Positions 7,042 to 13,649 of a stretch of 14,571 bases of DNA are shown piece after piece. Origin of the DNA: Candidatus Sumerlaeota bacterium (GTDB lineage Bacteria; Sumerlaeota; Sumerlaeia; MVZB01; JAJFLK01); contig JAJFLK010000043.1 in the NCBI GenBank assembly GCA_021772735.1, forward strand, positions 1-14,571. Direction: 5' to 3'. The position numbers and the translations under genes were made by a program. Below the pieces are notes generated by a model that was given only the letters and a program-made list of their open reading frames with translations, was not told the origin of the DNA and ran no database searches. How positions within the stretch are numbered: position 1 is the first letter of the stretch; the number at the start of each line of letters is the position of its first letter.

Positions 7042-7073
7042 CCGCCGCCAACTCTTGGCGAATTGACGGCGGT
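7041..7073 (-). terminator. Intrinsic terminator of the etf operon
   Basis: ACCGCC (7041-7046) pairs with GGCGGT (7068-7073), enclosing a second stem GCCAA/TTGGC (7047-7051 with 7055-7059, loop CTC). Read on the minus strand, the structure is followed by TTATTTTTTTT, a typical intrinsic terminator 30 bases beyond the etfA stop. It abuts the stop codon of the convergent plus-strand gene. On the plus strand only a weak T5 (about 7088-7092) follows, so termination there is less certain. Confidence 0.7.
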
Positions 7074-7102
7074 CGAAATCAAATCAATTTTTGCAGCTTC
7101 GA

Positions 7103-8068
7103 TCAGGATGCCTTGATCTTCGCGATGGCCTCATTAAACGCCGGCACGACCTTGAACAGGTCCGCGACGATGCCGTAATCGGCGATCTCGAAGATCGGCG
7201 CCTGCGGGTCTTTGTTGATCGCAACGATGCACTTCGAGGAGCTCATGCCGGCCCGATGCTGAATGGCACCGCTGATGCCGCATGCGATGTAGAGCTGTGG
7301 AGAGACGGTCTTGCCGGTCTGTCCGACCTGATGATCCGGCGAGATCCATCCGGCCAGAACGGCCGCGCGCGAGGAGCCCAACGCCGCGCCCAGGGTCTTC
7401 TGCAACGGACGCAGCGTATCGAATCCCTCCGGACCGCCCACGCCAATCCCGCCCGAGACGATCACGTCAGCCTCGGTCAGGTCGATCTCTTCGGTATCGG
7501 GCTTGAGCACTTCAATGACCGTGGTCTGCAACGCCGCCGGCACTTCAGGCACCGCGATCTCGTTGATCTCCGGAGCCCCGCCGCCGCCGGCCTCGGGCTC
7601 GGCGAATGCGTTGGGACGCAACGTAACGATCAGGCGCCCGGCCTCGGACTTGAGCGTCTCAAAAGCCTTGCCGGCGAAGATAGGCCGCTTGACTTCGATA
7701 CCGCCCAGATCGCCCGAAAGCTCGACAATGTCGCTGACCTGCGGGCAGGACAGACGCGCGCCGAGCCGGGGCGCGAAATCGCGGGCGAACGACGTGTGGC
7801 TGGCGAGGATCAGGCAATCGCCATCGCCGGCCGCGCTTTGCGCCGCGCCTGTCCAGACCCCTGTCGCGTATGCGCCGTCGTACTCAACTGCGTGGACCTT
7901 CGTGACGCCGTATGCGCCCAGCTTGGCGGCGACCCCGGCGGCGCCCTTGCCAATAACCAGCGCTTCGACCTGTGCGCCGCCGATCGAAGCGGCAACGCCC
8001 AAGGCCTGGCGCGATCCCTTGCGGATCGCCTCCCCATCGTGTTCAACGTAAACCAATACTCTGCTCAA
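7103..8068 (-). CDS. etfA: Electron transfer flavoprotein alpha subunit
   Basis: EtfA pairs with EtfB to form the FAD-containing carrier that takes electrons from acyl-CoA dehydrogenases and passes them to ETF:quinone oxidoreductase. The 321 residues match the family length. The C-terminal FAD-binding domain shows VGQTGKTVSPQLYIACGISG (248-267), QHRAGM (270-275) and NKDPQAPIFEIADYGIVADL (285-304), close to the mitochondrial and bacterial consensus. The N-terminal half is the Rossmann-like domain that packs against EtfB. The start is a TTG at 8068; GAGAGG lies about 8 bases upstream and the first residues (SRVLVYVEH) match normal EtfA N-termini. It follows etfB by 62 bases and ends at an intrinsic terminator. 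Confidence 0.97.
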   Translation of the reverse strand: MSRVLVYVEHDGEAIRKGSRQALGVAASIGGAQVEALVIGKGAAGVAAKLGAYGVTKVHAVEYDGAYATGVWTGAAQSAAGDGDCLILASHTSFARDFAPRLGARLSCPQVSDIVELSGDLGGIEVKRPIFAGKAFETLKSEAGRLIVTLRPNAFAEPEAGGGGAPEINEIAVPEVPAALQTTVIEVLKPDTEEIDLTEADVIVSGGIGVGGPEGFDTLRPLQKTLGAALGSSRAAVLAGWISPDHQVGQTGKTVSPQLYIACGISGAIQHRAGMSSSKCIVAINKDPQAPIFEIADYGIVADLFKVVPAFNEAIAKIKAS

Positions 8069-8130
8069 CTTAATATCCTCTCAATTCGTGCTGAAGTTAG
8101 AATCTTGCGATCCTGCATGTCGCGGCCGAA

Positions 8131-8904
8131 CTAGATCACCTTGGCTTCGGTATGAAGCAGATCGGCCAATGCGACGGCGGCTTCTTCGGGCTCGCCCTCG
8201 ACGATCTTCGCTCCGGTTTTCGCCGGGGGAAGTGCCAGGCCCGTCCGCGTGAAACCCGCCGAACCGGCCGTGACGCCGATGTCCTCAAGCGTCCAGACGG
8301 TCAGGGGTTTGCGCTTGGCTTTCATGATGTTAGGCAGCGTCGGGTAACGCGGCGTGTTAAGCGCCTTATCGGCAGTGACCAGCGCCGGCAGCGGCGCCTC
8401 GACGACCTCGCGATAGCCGTCCATCTCGCGGACCGCCGTGACTTTGCCGTCGCCGACATCCAATTTATTGACCACGAGAACCTGCGGAATACCGAGAGTC
8501 TCGGCGGCGCGCTGAACCACGATCGCCGCATTATCATCAACCGCGACCCAACCGGCCAAGAGCAGCTCCCATGGTTTCATTTTCTCGAGCGCCCCGGCCA
8601 GAACCGTCGCATAGACGTCCCAGGCTCCGGGGGCGGCCAGCGAATCGTCCCAAACGCGGAACGCCGCATCGGCGCCCATCGCGAGGCACTGGCGCAGCGC
8701 CTCGCCGGCGCGCTCTGGCCCAATTGTCAGAACGACAACCTCTTCGGCCCCGCCTGATTCCTTGATCTTGATAGCCTGCTCGACGGCAAACTCGTCATAC
8801 GGATTTACGATCTGCTTGATTCCCTTGTCCGAGATCGCGCCGCCATCGACGGCGATCTTGGCCTCGGTCGTGAATGTCTGCTTGATCGTGACAACGATCT
8901 TCAT
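8131..8904 (-). CDS. etfB: Electron transfer flavoprotein beta subunit
   Basis: 257 residues, the expected EtfB length. It starts MKIVVTIKQT and carries NPYDEFAVEQAIKIKE (34-49) and the family signature VEAPLPALVTADKALNTPR (168-186) followed by YPTLPNIMKAKRK, the segment that contacts the dehydrogenase and the alpha subunit. EtfB normally binds AMP and provides the partner-recognition surface. Nothing in the sequence points to an electron-bifurcating variant, and the neighbouring acyl-CoA dehydrogenase fits ordinary fatty-acid oxidation. GAGAGGA lies about 10 bases before the ATG. It sits between the dehydrogenase gene (40 bases upstream) and etfA. Confidence 0.97.
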   Translation of the reverse strand: MKIVVTIKQTFTTEAKIAVDGGAISDKGIKQIVNPYDEFAVEQAIKIKESGGAEEVVVLTIGPERAGEALRQCLAMGADAAFRVWDDSLAAPGAWDVYATVLAGALEKMKPWELLLAGWVAVDDNAAIVVQRAAETLGIPQVLVVNKLDVGDGKVTAVREMDGYREVVEAPLPALVTADKALNTPRYPTLPNIMKAKRKPLTVWTLEDIGVTAGSAGFTRTGLALPPAKTGAKIVEGEPEEAAVALADLLHTEAKVI

Positions 8905-8944
8905 CGGCGTCTTCTTCCTCTCTATCTATTCTGGATAATTGAAA

Positions 8945-10723
8945 TCAACAGTCGAACCAGCGCCCCTCGCGCTCGATAATGGCCTCGGCCACGACCCGGC
9001 GCAGGGCGATCGCATTGACCGCCGGCGGTTCGGCCAGCGCAGCGATCTCTGAGGCGGCGGCTTCGTCCGCGCCATCGGCGGTCAGCAGCGCGACGGTTTC
9101 TCGCGCGTTGCGGCGCACTCCCGGCGCGACTCCGGCGGCGTAGACGCGCGTCATCGCTTCAAATTCATCCGCGTTGGTGTCGCCCGCCCGGCGGGCCTGA
9201 ACGGCGCGGCCCATCGCGCTCTCCAGCGCGTAGATCGCGATGATGATATCAGCGAGCCGCTGGAGCAATTCCTGATCGCCGCCGCGCTTGGCGCCTTCGC
9301 CGCCGCTCTGCTCGACGATCATCTTGATGATGCCGCGAGCCACGGCCCGGGTGCGATCCACCTGCTCGGCGATATCGCACAGCGCGCCGAATTGATCGCT
9401 GATTTCGGAGCCGGGCGCCTCCGATAAAGCCGCGTCCATATCCAGCGCGCCCTTGCCGGCACGCTTCAGAACGTCCCCGGCGATCTGCATGCGATTGATC
9501 TCGTTCGTCCCCTCGTAGATGCGAGAGATGCGCGCATCGCGATACGTCCGGGCGACCTTGTATTCCTCGATGAAGCCGTATCCGCCGTGGATCTGTATCG
9601 CCTCATCCACGCAGTAGGCCTGCACCTCACTGCCGTGAACTTTCTCCAGCGCGCATTCGACGTTGAATTCGCGCAGGGCGGTCCTCATGGCCGAGTTGGC
9701 CGACGCGCCGCCGGCCTCATCTCCGGCGTGCATCGCCTCCTGGACGTTGCCCGAGGTGCGAAGCATCGAGGATTCCCCGGCATAAATCCGGCTCGCCATC
9801 TCGGCGATCTTCTCGCGGATCATGCCGAACTCGGCGATGGCCCGGCCGAACTGCTTGCGCTCCAGAGCGTATCGGACCGATACCTCAAGGGCTTCCTTGG
9901 CCGAGCCGATCGCGGAGATCCCAAGCTTGAGGCGGCCGAGGTTGAGCACATTAACAGCAATCTTCCCGCCCTGGCCGACCTCGCCGATGATATTGCCCTT
10001 CGGAATTCGGCAGTCCTCGAAGCTCAAAGAAGTTGTCGAAGATGACTTGATCCCGAGCTTGTGCTCTTCGGGGCCGACGGTGAACCCGGGGGTGTCGCGC
10101 TCGACAAGGAACGCCGTAAACTGGCGGCCATCGACTTGTGCAAAAACCGTAAAGACATCGGCGAAGCCGCCGTTGGTGATGAACTGCTTGGTGCCGTTCA
10201 GAACCCAGCTCTCACCGTCTTCGGAAAGATCGGCCGTCGTCTTTGCGCCTAGCGCGTCCGAGCCGCTGCCGGCTTCGGTCAGCGCGTAGGCGCTGACGAG
10301 CTCGACGCTCGCCATGCCGGGCAGGAACTTTCGCTTCAATTCATCGGAGCCGAAATAAAGCATCGGCATAAGGCCGATGCCGGTCTGCACGGAGAACGCG
10401 GTCAGGAATCCGCCGCCGAGGCTGAGAATCTCGCTGCCCTGGATCGAGCTTACGAAGTCCAGCCCGAGGCCTTCATACTCCTCGGGGACATCGATCATGC
10501 ACAGGCCGAGCTCGCCGGTCTTTTGCAAGAGCTCGCGCGCGAGCCCAATATCCAGTGTCTCAAGTTCATCCATCCGGGGTAGGATTTCGGCATCGACAAA
10601 TTTGCGGACGGTGTCGCGCAGCATTCGCTGCTCGGCGGTCAGCTTCTCGGGGGTCATCTGCTGCTCGACATCGAGCCTGCCGAGCAAGAACCCCGCACCC
10701 CTATTAGTCGTCACGGTTGCCAT
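8945..10723 (-). CDS. Acyl-CoA dehydrogenase, long form with C-terminal extension
   Basis: Flavin-dependent dehydrogenase making the trans-2-enoyl-CoA in the first step of beta-oxidation and handing electrons to EtfAB. Its 592 residues exceed the usual 380-400; the extra C-terminal 170 or so resemble the extension of very-long-chain enzymes (VLCAD/ACAD9 type). Motifs: ALTEAGSGSDALG (147-159, flavin and substrate binding), ERKQFGRAIAEFGMIREKIAEM (288-309), QIHGGYGFIEEY (377-388) and RIYEGTNEINR (401-411), where Glu404 is the catalytic base at the medium-chain position. The C-terminal region (about 420-592) is alpha-helical. Chain-length preference cannot be read directly. The ATG at 10723 has GAGGGGG 4 bases upstream. 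First gene of the dehydrogenase-etfB-etfA operon. Confidence 0.95.
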   Translation of the reverse strand: MATVTTNRGAGFLLGRLDVEQQMTPEKLTAEQRMLRDTVRKFVDAEILPRMDELETLDIGLARELLQKTGELGLCMIDVPEEYEGLGLDFVSSIQGSEILSLGGGFLTAFSVQTGIGLMPMLYFGSDELKRKFLPGMASVELVSAYALTEAGSGSDALGAKTTADLSEDGESWVLNGTKQFITNGGFADVFTVFAQVDGRQFTAFLVERDTPGFTVGPEEHKLGIKSSSTTSLSFEDCRIPKGNIIGEVGQGGKIAVNVLNLGRLKLGISAIGSAKEALEVSVRYALERKQFGRAIAEFGMIREKIAEMASRIYAGESSMLRTSGNVQEAMHAGDEAGGASANSAMRTALREFNVECALEKVHGSEVQAYCVDEAIQIHGGYGFIEEYKVARTYRDARISRIYEGTNEINRMQIAGDVLKRAGKGALDMDAALSEAPGSEISDQFGALCDIAEQVDRTRAVARGIIKMIVEQSGGEGAKRGGDQELLQRLADIIIAIYALESAMGRAVQARRAGDTNADEFEAMTRVYAAGVAPGVRRNARETVALLTADGADEAAASEIAALAEPPAVNAIALRRVVAEAIIEREGRWFDC

Positions 10724-10816
10724 GTCGCCCCCTCACCCGCTCGGTCCGAATACATCAAGAAATCTTGCGGCTGGCCCAGAGCTCCTGCCAAGCGAGGGGC
10801 CGACTCAACGTCGGAG

Positions 10817-10843
10817 ATTATCAGACGTAATGTAGGGTGTCAA
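10817..10843 (-). promoter_or_regulatory. Promoter of the acyl-CoA dehydrogenase-etfBA operon
   Basis: On the minus strand a perfect TTGACA (10843-10838) is followed after 15 bases by GATAAT (10822-10817, 5 of 6); shifting the -10 by two bases gives TAATCT with a 17-base spacer. The start is expected near 10810, about 87 bases before the ATG. Confidence 0.5.
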
Positions 10844-10851
10844 CTTTGGCT

Positions 10852-10869
10852 CTGTGAAAAAATTCACAG
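10852..10869. promoter_or_regulatory. CRP/FNR-type palindromic operator
   Basis: CTGTGAA (10852-10858) and TTCACAG (10863-10869) form a perfect 7-bp palindrome around AAAA. It contains TGTGA-N6-TCACA, the consensus core bound by CRP-family regulators. It lies just upstream of the -35 box of the fatty-acid oxidation operon, with its centre near -50 relative to the predicted start, and could also serve the divergent glycosyltransferase gene. The regulator itself is not in the window. Confidence 0.5.
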
Positions 10870-10898
10870 TCCCTCCCCCAATCCCCTTCCCAGCCCTT

Positions 10899-10922
10899 TC
10901 GGCTTGCTTCCCGCCAAGCCGA
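10899..10922 (+). repeat. Inverted repeat upstream of the glycosyltransferase gene
   Basis: TCGGCTTG (10899-10906) and CAAGCCGA (10915-10922) form a perfect 8-bp stem with an 8-base loop, 80 bases before the glycosyltransferase start. It could be a leader hairpin or a protein-binding site; no T tract follows. Confidence 0.4.
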
Positions 10923-11001
10923 TCTCCACACTTGCTCGCCGCGCCGAAGGTCGAAGCCCCGGGGACTCCATGAAGCCCATGAGCTTAACCCCGGATGAAT
11001 C

Positions 11002-11769
11002 ATGGCATTGTCTTGTGCCGCCGACCACCAGATCGAAATGAATCCTGCTTCCGAAAACACCTCCTCGACCGCGCCGCTTGGGCCCGATACGTTGGTTTCC
11101 ATCGTCATTCCGATCTTCAACGAAGAGGCGCTGATCGAAACCGTGCTCACCCGCGTGCGTGAGTTACCGTTCGCCAAGCAACTCGTCCTTGTCGACGATT
11201 GCTCGGTCGATGGGACCGCCCAAATTCTTGAAGGCGAGAAATCCAAGCCGAATACCATCGTCCTGAGTCACCAGGTGAACCGTGGCAAAGGCGCCGCGAT
11301 CCGGACCGGGCTCAAAGCCACGACCGGCGAGATCGTGCTCATCCAGGATGCCGACCTCGAATACGATCCCTCCGAGCTCCCCCGCCTTCTCGAACCGATC
11401 CTGCGCGGCGAGACGAATGTCGTCTTTGGCTCCCGCTTCAAAGGCTCGGTTGAGAAGATGGCCTTTCCCAATCGCGTCGCAAATTTCCTTCTGGCCTGGA
11501 TGACGACGCTGCTGTTCGGCCAGCGCATCACGGACGAAGCGACGGCATACAAAATCTTCCGAGGCGATCTGATCCGGTCGATCGATCTCAAATGCAACCG
11601 GTTCGAATTCTGCCCTGAGGTCACCGCCAAGGTCATGCGCCGTGGCGAAAAGATCGTTGAGCTGCCGGTCAGTTTCCAAGCGCGCACTTTCGAAGAGGGC
11701 AAGAAAATCGGATGGCCCGACTTCATTCAGGCCGTCTGGACGCTCCTCAAATATCGGTTTATCCGCTAG
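11002..11769 (+). CDS. Family 2 glycosyltransferase, dolichol-phosphate mannosyltransferase-like
   Basis: 255 residues with one GT-A domain. SIVIPIFNEE (33-42) opens the fold; VLVDDCSVDGT (62-72) contributes the nucleotide-binding aspartates; NRGKGAAIRTGL (93-104) and QDADLEYDPSEL (115-126) follow, the latter holding the metal-binding Asp-x-Asp (116, 118). FGSRFKG and the later DEATAYKIF and FEFCPEVTAKV match the polyprenyl-phosphate sugar transferase branch, which loads a sugar from a nucleotide donor onto a lipid carrier at the inner membrane face. No C-terminal membrane helices are present. The donor sugar is not determinable. The ATG at 11002 has a weak GGA six bases upstream; an ATG at 11038 is an alternative. 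The exported LolA-like gene follows after 106 bases. Confidence 0.9.
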   Translation: MALSCAADHQIEMNPASENTSSTAPLGPDTLVSIVIPIFNEEALIETVLTRVRELPFAKQLVLVDDCSVDGTAQILEGEKSKPNTIVLSHQVNRGKGAAIRTGLKATTGEIVLIQDADLEYDPSELPRLLEPILRGETNVVFGSRFKGSVEKMAFPNRVANFLLAWMTTLLFGQRITDEATAYKIFRGDLIRSIDLKCNRFEFCPEVTAKVMRRGEKIVELPVSFQARTFEEGKKIGWPDFIQAVWTLLKYRFIR

Positions 11770-11875
11770 AGCCTAAACCCAACACAATCAATCCTGTGAT
11801 CTGGGCAGAGCTAAAGCTGGAGCCTTCGGCTGCCGATACGGATACGGGGAGATTGCGCCCCGAGGAGAATCCGTT

Positions 11876-12898
11876 ATGCGTTCCATTCTGCGATCTACTT
11901 TCGATGCTTTGAAGTTCGCCGCGCCGATGTTGTGCGCGGGGAGCTTGACGATTGCCGCGACCGACCTCGGCGCGACCGACGCCGCCCCGGCAACTGAATC
12001 GGCGCCGACTGAATCCTCGCCCCAACCCTCACAGGAAATCTCGCCTCAGGCCGCGGCAACGCTCGATAAGTATTACGAGACGATCGGCGGCGACGCCTGG
12101 GATGGGGTCGAGAATCTTGTTCGATCCGGAACCATATCCGTCCAGCGCCTGGGAACGCGTGAGGGAACATTTTCGTCCTACATCGCAAGCCCCGGCGAGG
12201 CATACGTCGTGACCGATATCGATGGCCTCGGCCATGGCCAGCGCGGCGTGAAGGACGACACCGCATGGGGCGTTCATGAATTCGAAGGCGTCTGGACGGA
12301 GAAGAATTCCGAACGCGAGTATCATCTGAACGAGGCCCACAACTCGCTCTGCCCGCATTGGCGCGATCACTTCTCGAAGGTCGAGTTCATCGGAGAGAGC
12401 GAGGTCGGCGGGCGGACATGCAAGGAGGTCAAAATGACCCCTTGGTCCGGGCGGCCTCAGACCTGGTTCTTCGACAAGGCCAGCGGCCTGCTGCTGCGCA
12501 AGGAGACCGAGGTCAAGCAGGTCACCGGTGAATCTGATTTCGAATCTCTCACCTACGAGAGATATCGGCGCGTTGAGGGCCTCCTCGTCGCGGTCAAGTG
12601 GAGCGAGAAGCGCCCGTTTTATGAGGCAACCTGGACCGTCGATGAGATGTCGATCAATCAGGAACTCAAAGACGGGACGTTCGACCTGCCCGAGGAAGTC
12701 GTCAGGATCGTGGACGATCCATCGCTCGCCCGGCCGCGCCGTCCGATGGGCGGATCGGTAAGCGCGATCGTCGCAACGGCAAAAGGCCTTGCGCCAACGG
12801 GTGGCGGCTCGGCCGCACGAGGCAGACGCAGCGGAGGACGCCGGGTCGCGAAAGCCTCAATCAGCGGCCGTACCCCCTCCAGATTGGGCGGCGGTTGA
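11876..12898 (+). CDS. Exported LolA/LppX-like fold protein with Gly/Arg-rich tail
   Basis: 340 residues. A signal peptide covers about the first 28-37 residues (hydrophobic from about 11 to 29), followed by an Ala/Ser/Pro/Glu-rich spacer to about 58. The domain (about 59-275) begins LDKYYETIGGDAWDGVENLV and shows features typical of exported proteins with an unclosed-barrel fold related to the lipoprotein carrier LolA: a first strand with RSGTISV, a central GGRTCKEVKM, WFFDKASGLLLRKE and a closing YERYRRVEGLLVAVKW. Such proteins bind hydrophobic ligands, but a role in lipoprotein sorting is not shown. The last 40 or so residues are low-complexity, rich in Gly, Arg and Ser. GAGGAG lies 8 bases before the ATG. 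It is downstream of the glycosyltransferase on the same strand. Fold assignment is moderate, function unknown. Confidence 0.78.
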   Translation: MRSILRSTFDALKFAAPMLCAGSLTIAATDLGATDAAPATESAPTESSPQPSQEISPQAAATLDKYYETIGGDAWDGVENLVRSGTISVQRLGTREGTFSSYIASPGEAYVVTDIDGLGHGQRGVKDDTAWGVHEFEGVWTEKNSEREYHLNEAHNSLCPHWRDHFSKVEFIGESEVGGRTCKEVKMTPWSGRPQTWFFDKASGLLLRKETEVKQVTGESDFESLTYERYRRVEGLLVAVKWSEKRPFYEATWTVDEMSINQELKDGTFDLPEEVVRIVDDPSLARPRRPMGGSVSAIVATAKGLAPTGGGSAARGRRSGGRRVAKASISGRTPSRLGGG

Positions 12899-12930
12899 CG
12901 CCGCTAATCAATGGCGCCGGTCGGCGTCAA
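12895..12930. terminator. 9-bp inverted repeat spanning a stop codon, possible shared terminator
   Basis: TTGACGCCG (12895-12903) and CGGCGTCAA (12922-12930) are perfect complements around an 18-base loop. The left arm covers the TGA stop of the LolA-like gene, and the repeat lies between that gene and the convergent thioredoxin gene. No strong T tract follows on either strand, so it may be a stabilising or factor-dependent element rather than a classical terminator. Confidence 0.4.
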
Positions 12931-13032
12931 GTCTTCTGAAAATCAAGAATACGAATTTAATTCGGGGTTTAAGCCGCAGAGCTCGCGGTGGCTACGATGT
13001 GGCTGACGCCGCCTCGATCTGTGTGCGCGCAG

Positions 13033-13605
13033 TCACTCCTCATCCAAAATCGCCAGCACCATTGCCTCGAACTCGCGTCCGCGGTCGGCGTCGAAGCCGG
13101 TCTCGATGCGGCGCACGATGCCGTCGCGCCCGATTACGATCGTCGTCGGGAATCCCCCGAAATTCGTCAGAGCCGGCAGGCGGGATTCGACCTGAGTGAG
13201 GCCACCGCCCTCCAGAATCGTATAGGGAATGGCCAGATCCTCCACTGCATGTTGCAGAGCCGAACGACGCGCCGGGCCCGCGCCTTTCTCGAACGCGATC
13301 CCGACGATCTCCAGCCCTTGATCTGCGAAGCGATGATGGAGCGACGCGAGCGTGGGGAGCTGCGCCACGCACGGCGGGCACCACGTCCCCCAGATATCGA
13401 CGACGACGACCTTGCCATCGAATCGCGCGTCCGAGGACGAAACCGTCTGGCCGCCCAGACTCGTCGCCGAGAACTCAAACGTATCGCCCTTGATTTTGGA
13501 TTTGCCGCCGCAGCCGGCGATGCAGAGCGACGCCATCCCGAGCCCGGCGAAGATGAGTGCACGGATGGGCAGCGCGTTGGGCCGATTGTGTAGTCCGAGG
13601 GCCAT
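13033..13605 (-). CDS. TlpA-like thioredoxin-fold lipoprotein (thiol-disulfide oxidoreductase)
   Basis: 190 residues. The N-terminal signal ends in the lipobox CIAGC with Cys32 as the lipidated residue, so the domain is tethered to a membrane outside the cytoplasm. The thioredoxin domain (about 41-188) has VVVDIWGTWCPPCVAQLPTL with the redox pair Cys76-Pro-Pro-Cys79, a helix with LHHRFADQGLEIVGIAFE, and GFPTTIVIGRDG with the cis-proline at 153. This is the TlpA/ResA layout, whose members reduce disulfides in exported proteins, for example during cytochrome c maturation. The partner is unknown. The ATG at 13605 has GGAAG about 4 bases upstream. It follows the discoidin-like gene by 44 bases and is probably in the same operon. 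Confidence 0.93.
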   Translation of the reverse strand: MALGLHNRPNALPIRALIFAGLGMASLCIAGCGGKSKIKGDTFEFSATSLGGQTVSSSDARFDGKVVVVDIWGTWCPPCVAQLPTLASLHHRFADQGLEIVGIAFEKGAGPARRSALQHAVEDLAIPYTILEGGGLTQVESRLPALTNFGGFPTTIVIGRDGIVRRIETGFDADRGREFEAMVLAILDEE

Positions 13606-13649
13606 GTTACTTCCAGCTCGTCTTTTTATTCTGCGCCTCGCCGATCACC

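Noticed and set aside
7091..8134. Plus-strand frame of 347 codons
   Set aside because: It is antisense to etfA, which is certain from its FAD-binding motifs, and its product is Arg/Asp-rich without structure.
8152..8757. Plus-strand frame of 201 codons
   Set aside because: Antisense shadow of etfB, no ribosome-binding site or recognisable domain.
10852..10869. Terminator reading of the CTGTGAA/TTCACAG palindrome
   Set aside because: No T tract follows on either strand and no gene ends nearby; its place upstream of a promoter fits an operator better.
11768..11780. Sequence TAGAGCCTA shared with the end of the candidate small RNA
   Set aside because: The match is only 9 bases, has no matching partner arm nearby, and overlaps a stop codon, so chance is the likely explanation.
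12988..13593. Plus-strand frame of 201 codons
   Set aside because: Antisense shadow of the TlpA-like gene, whose WCPPC motif and lipobox make the minus strand the coding one.
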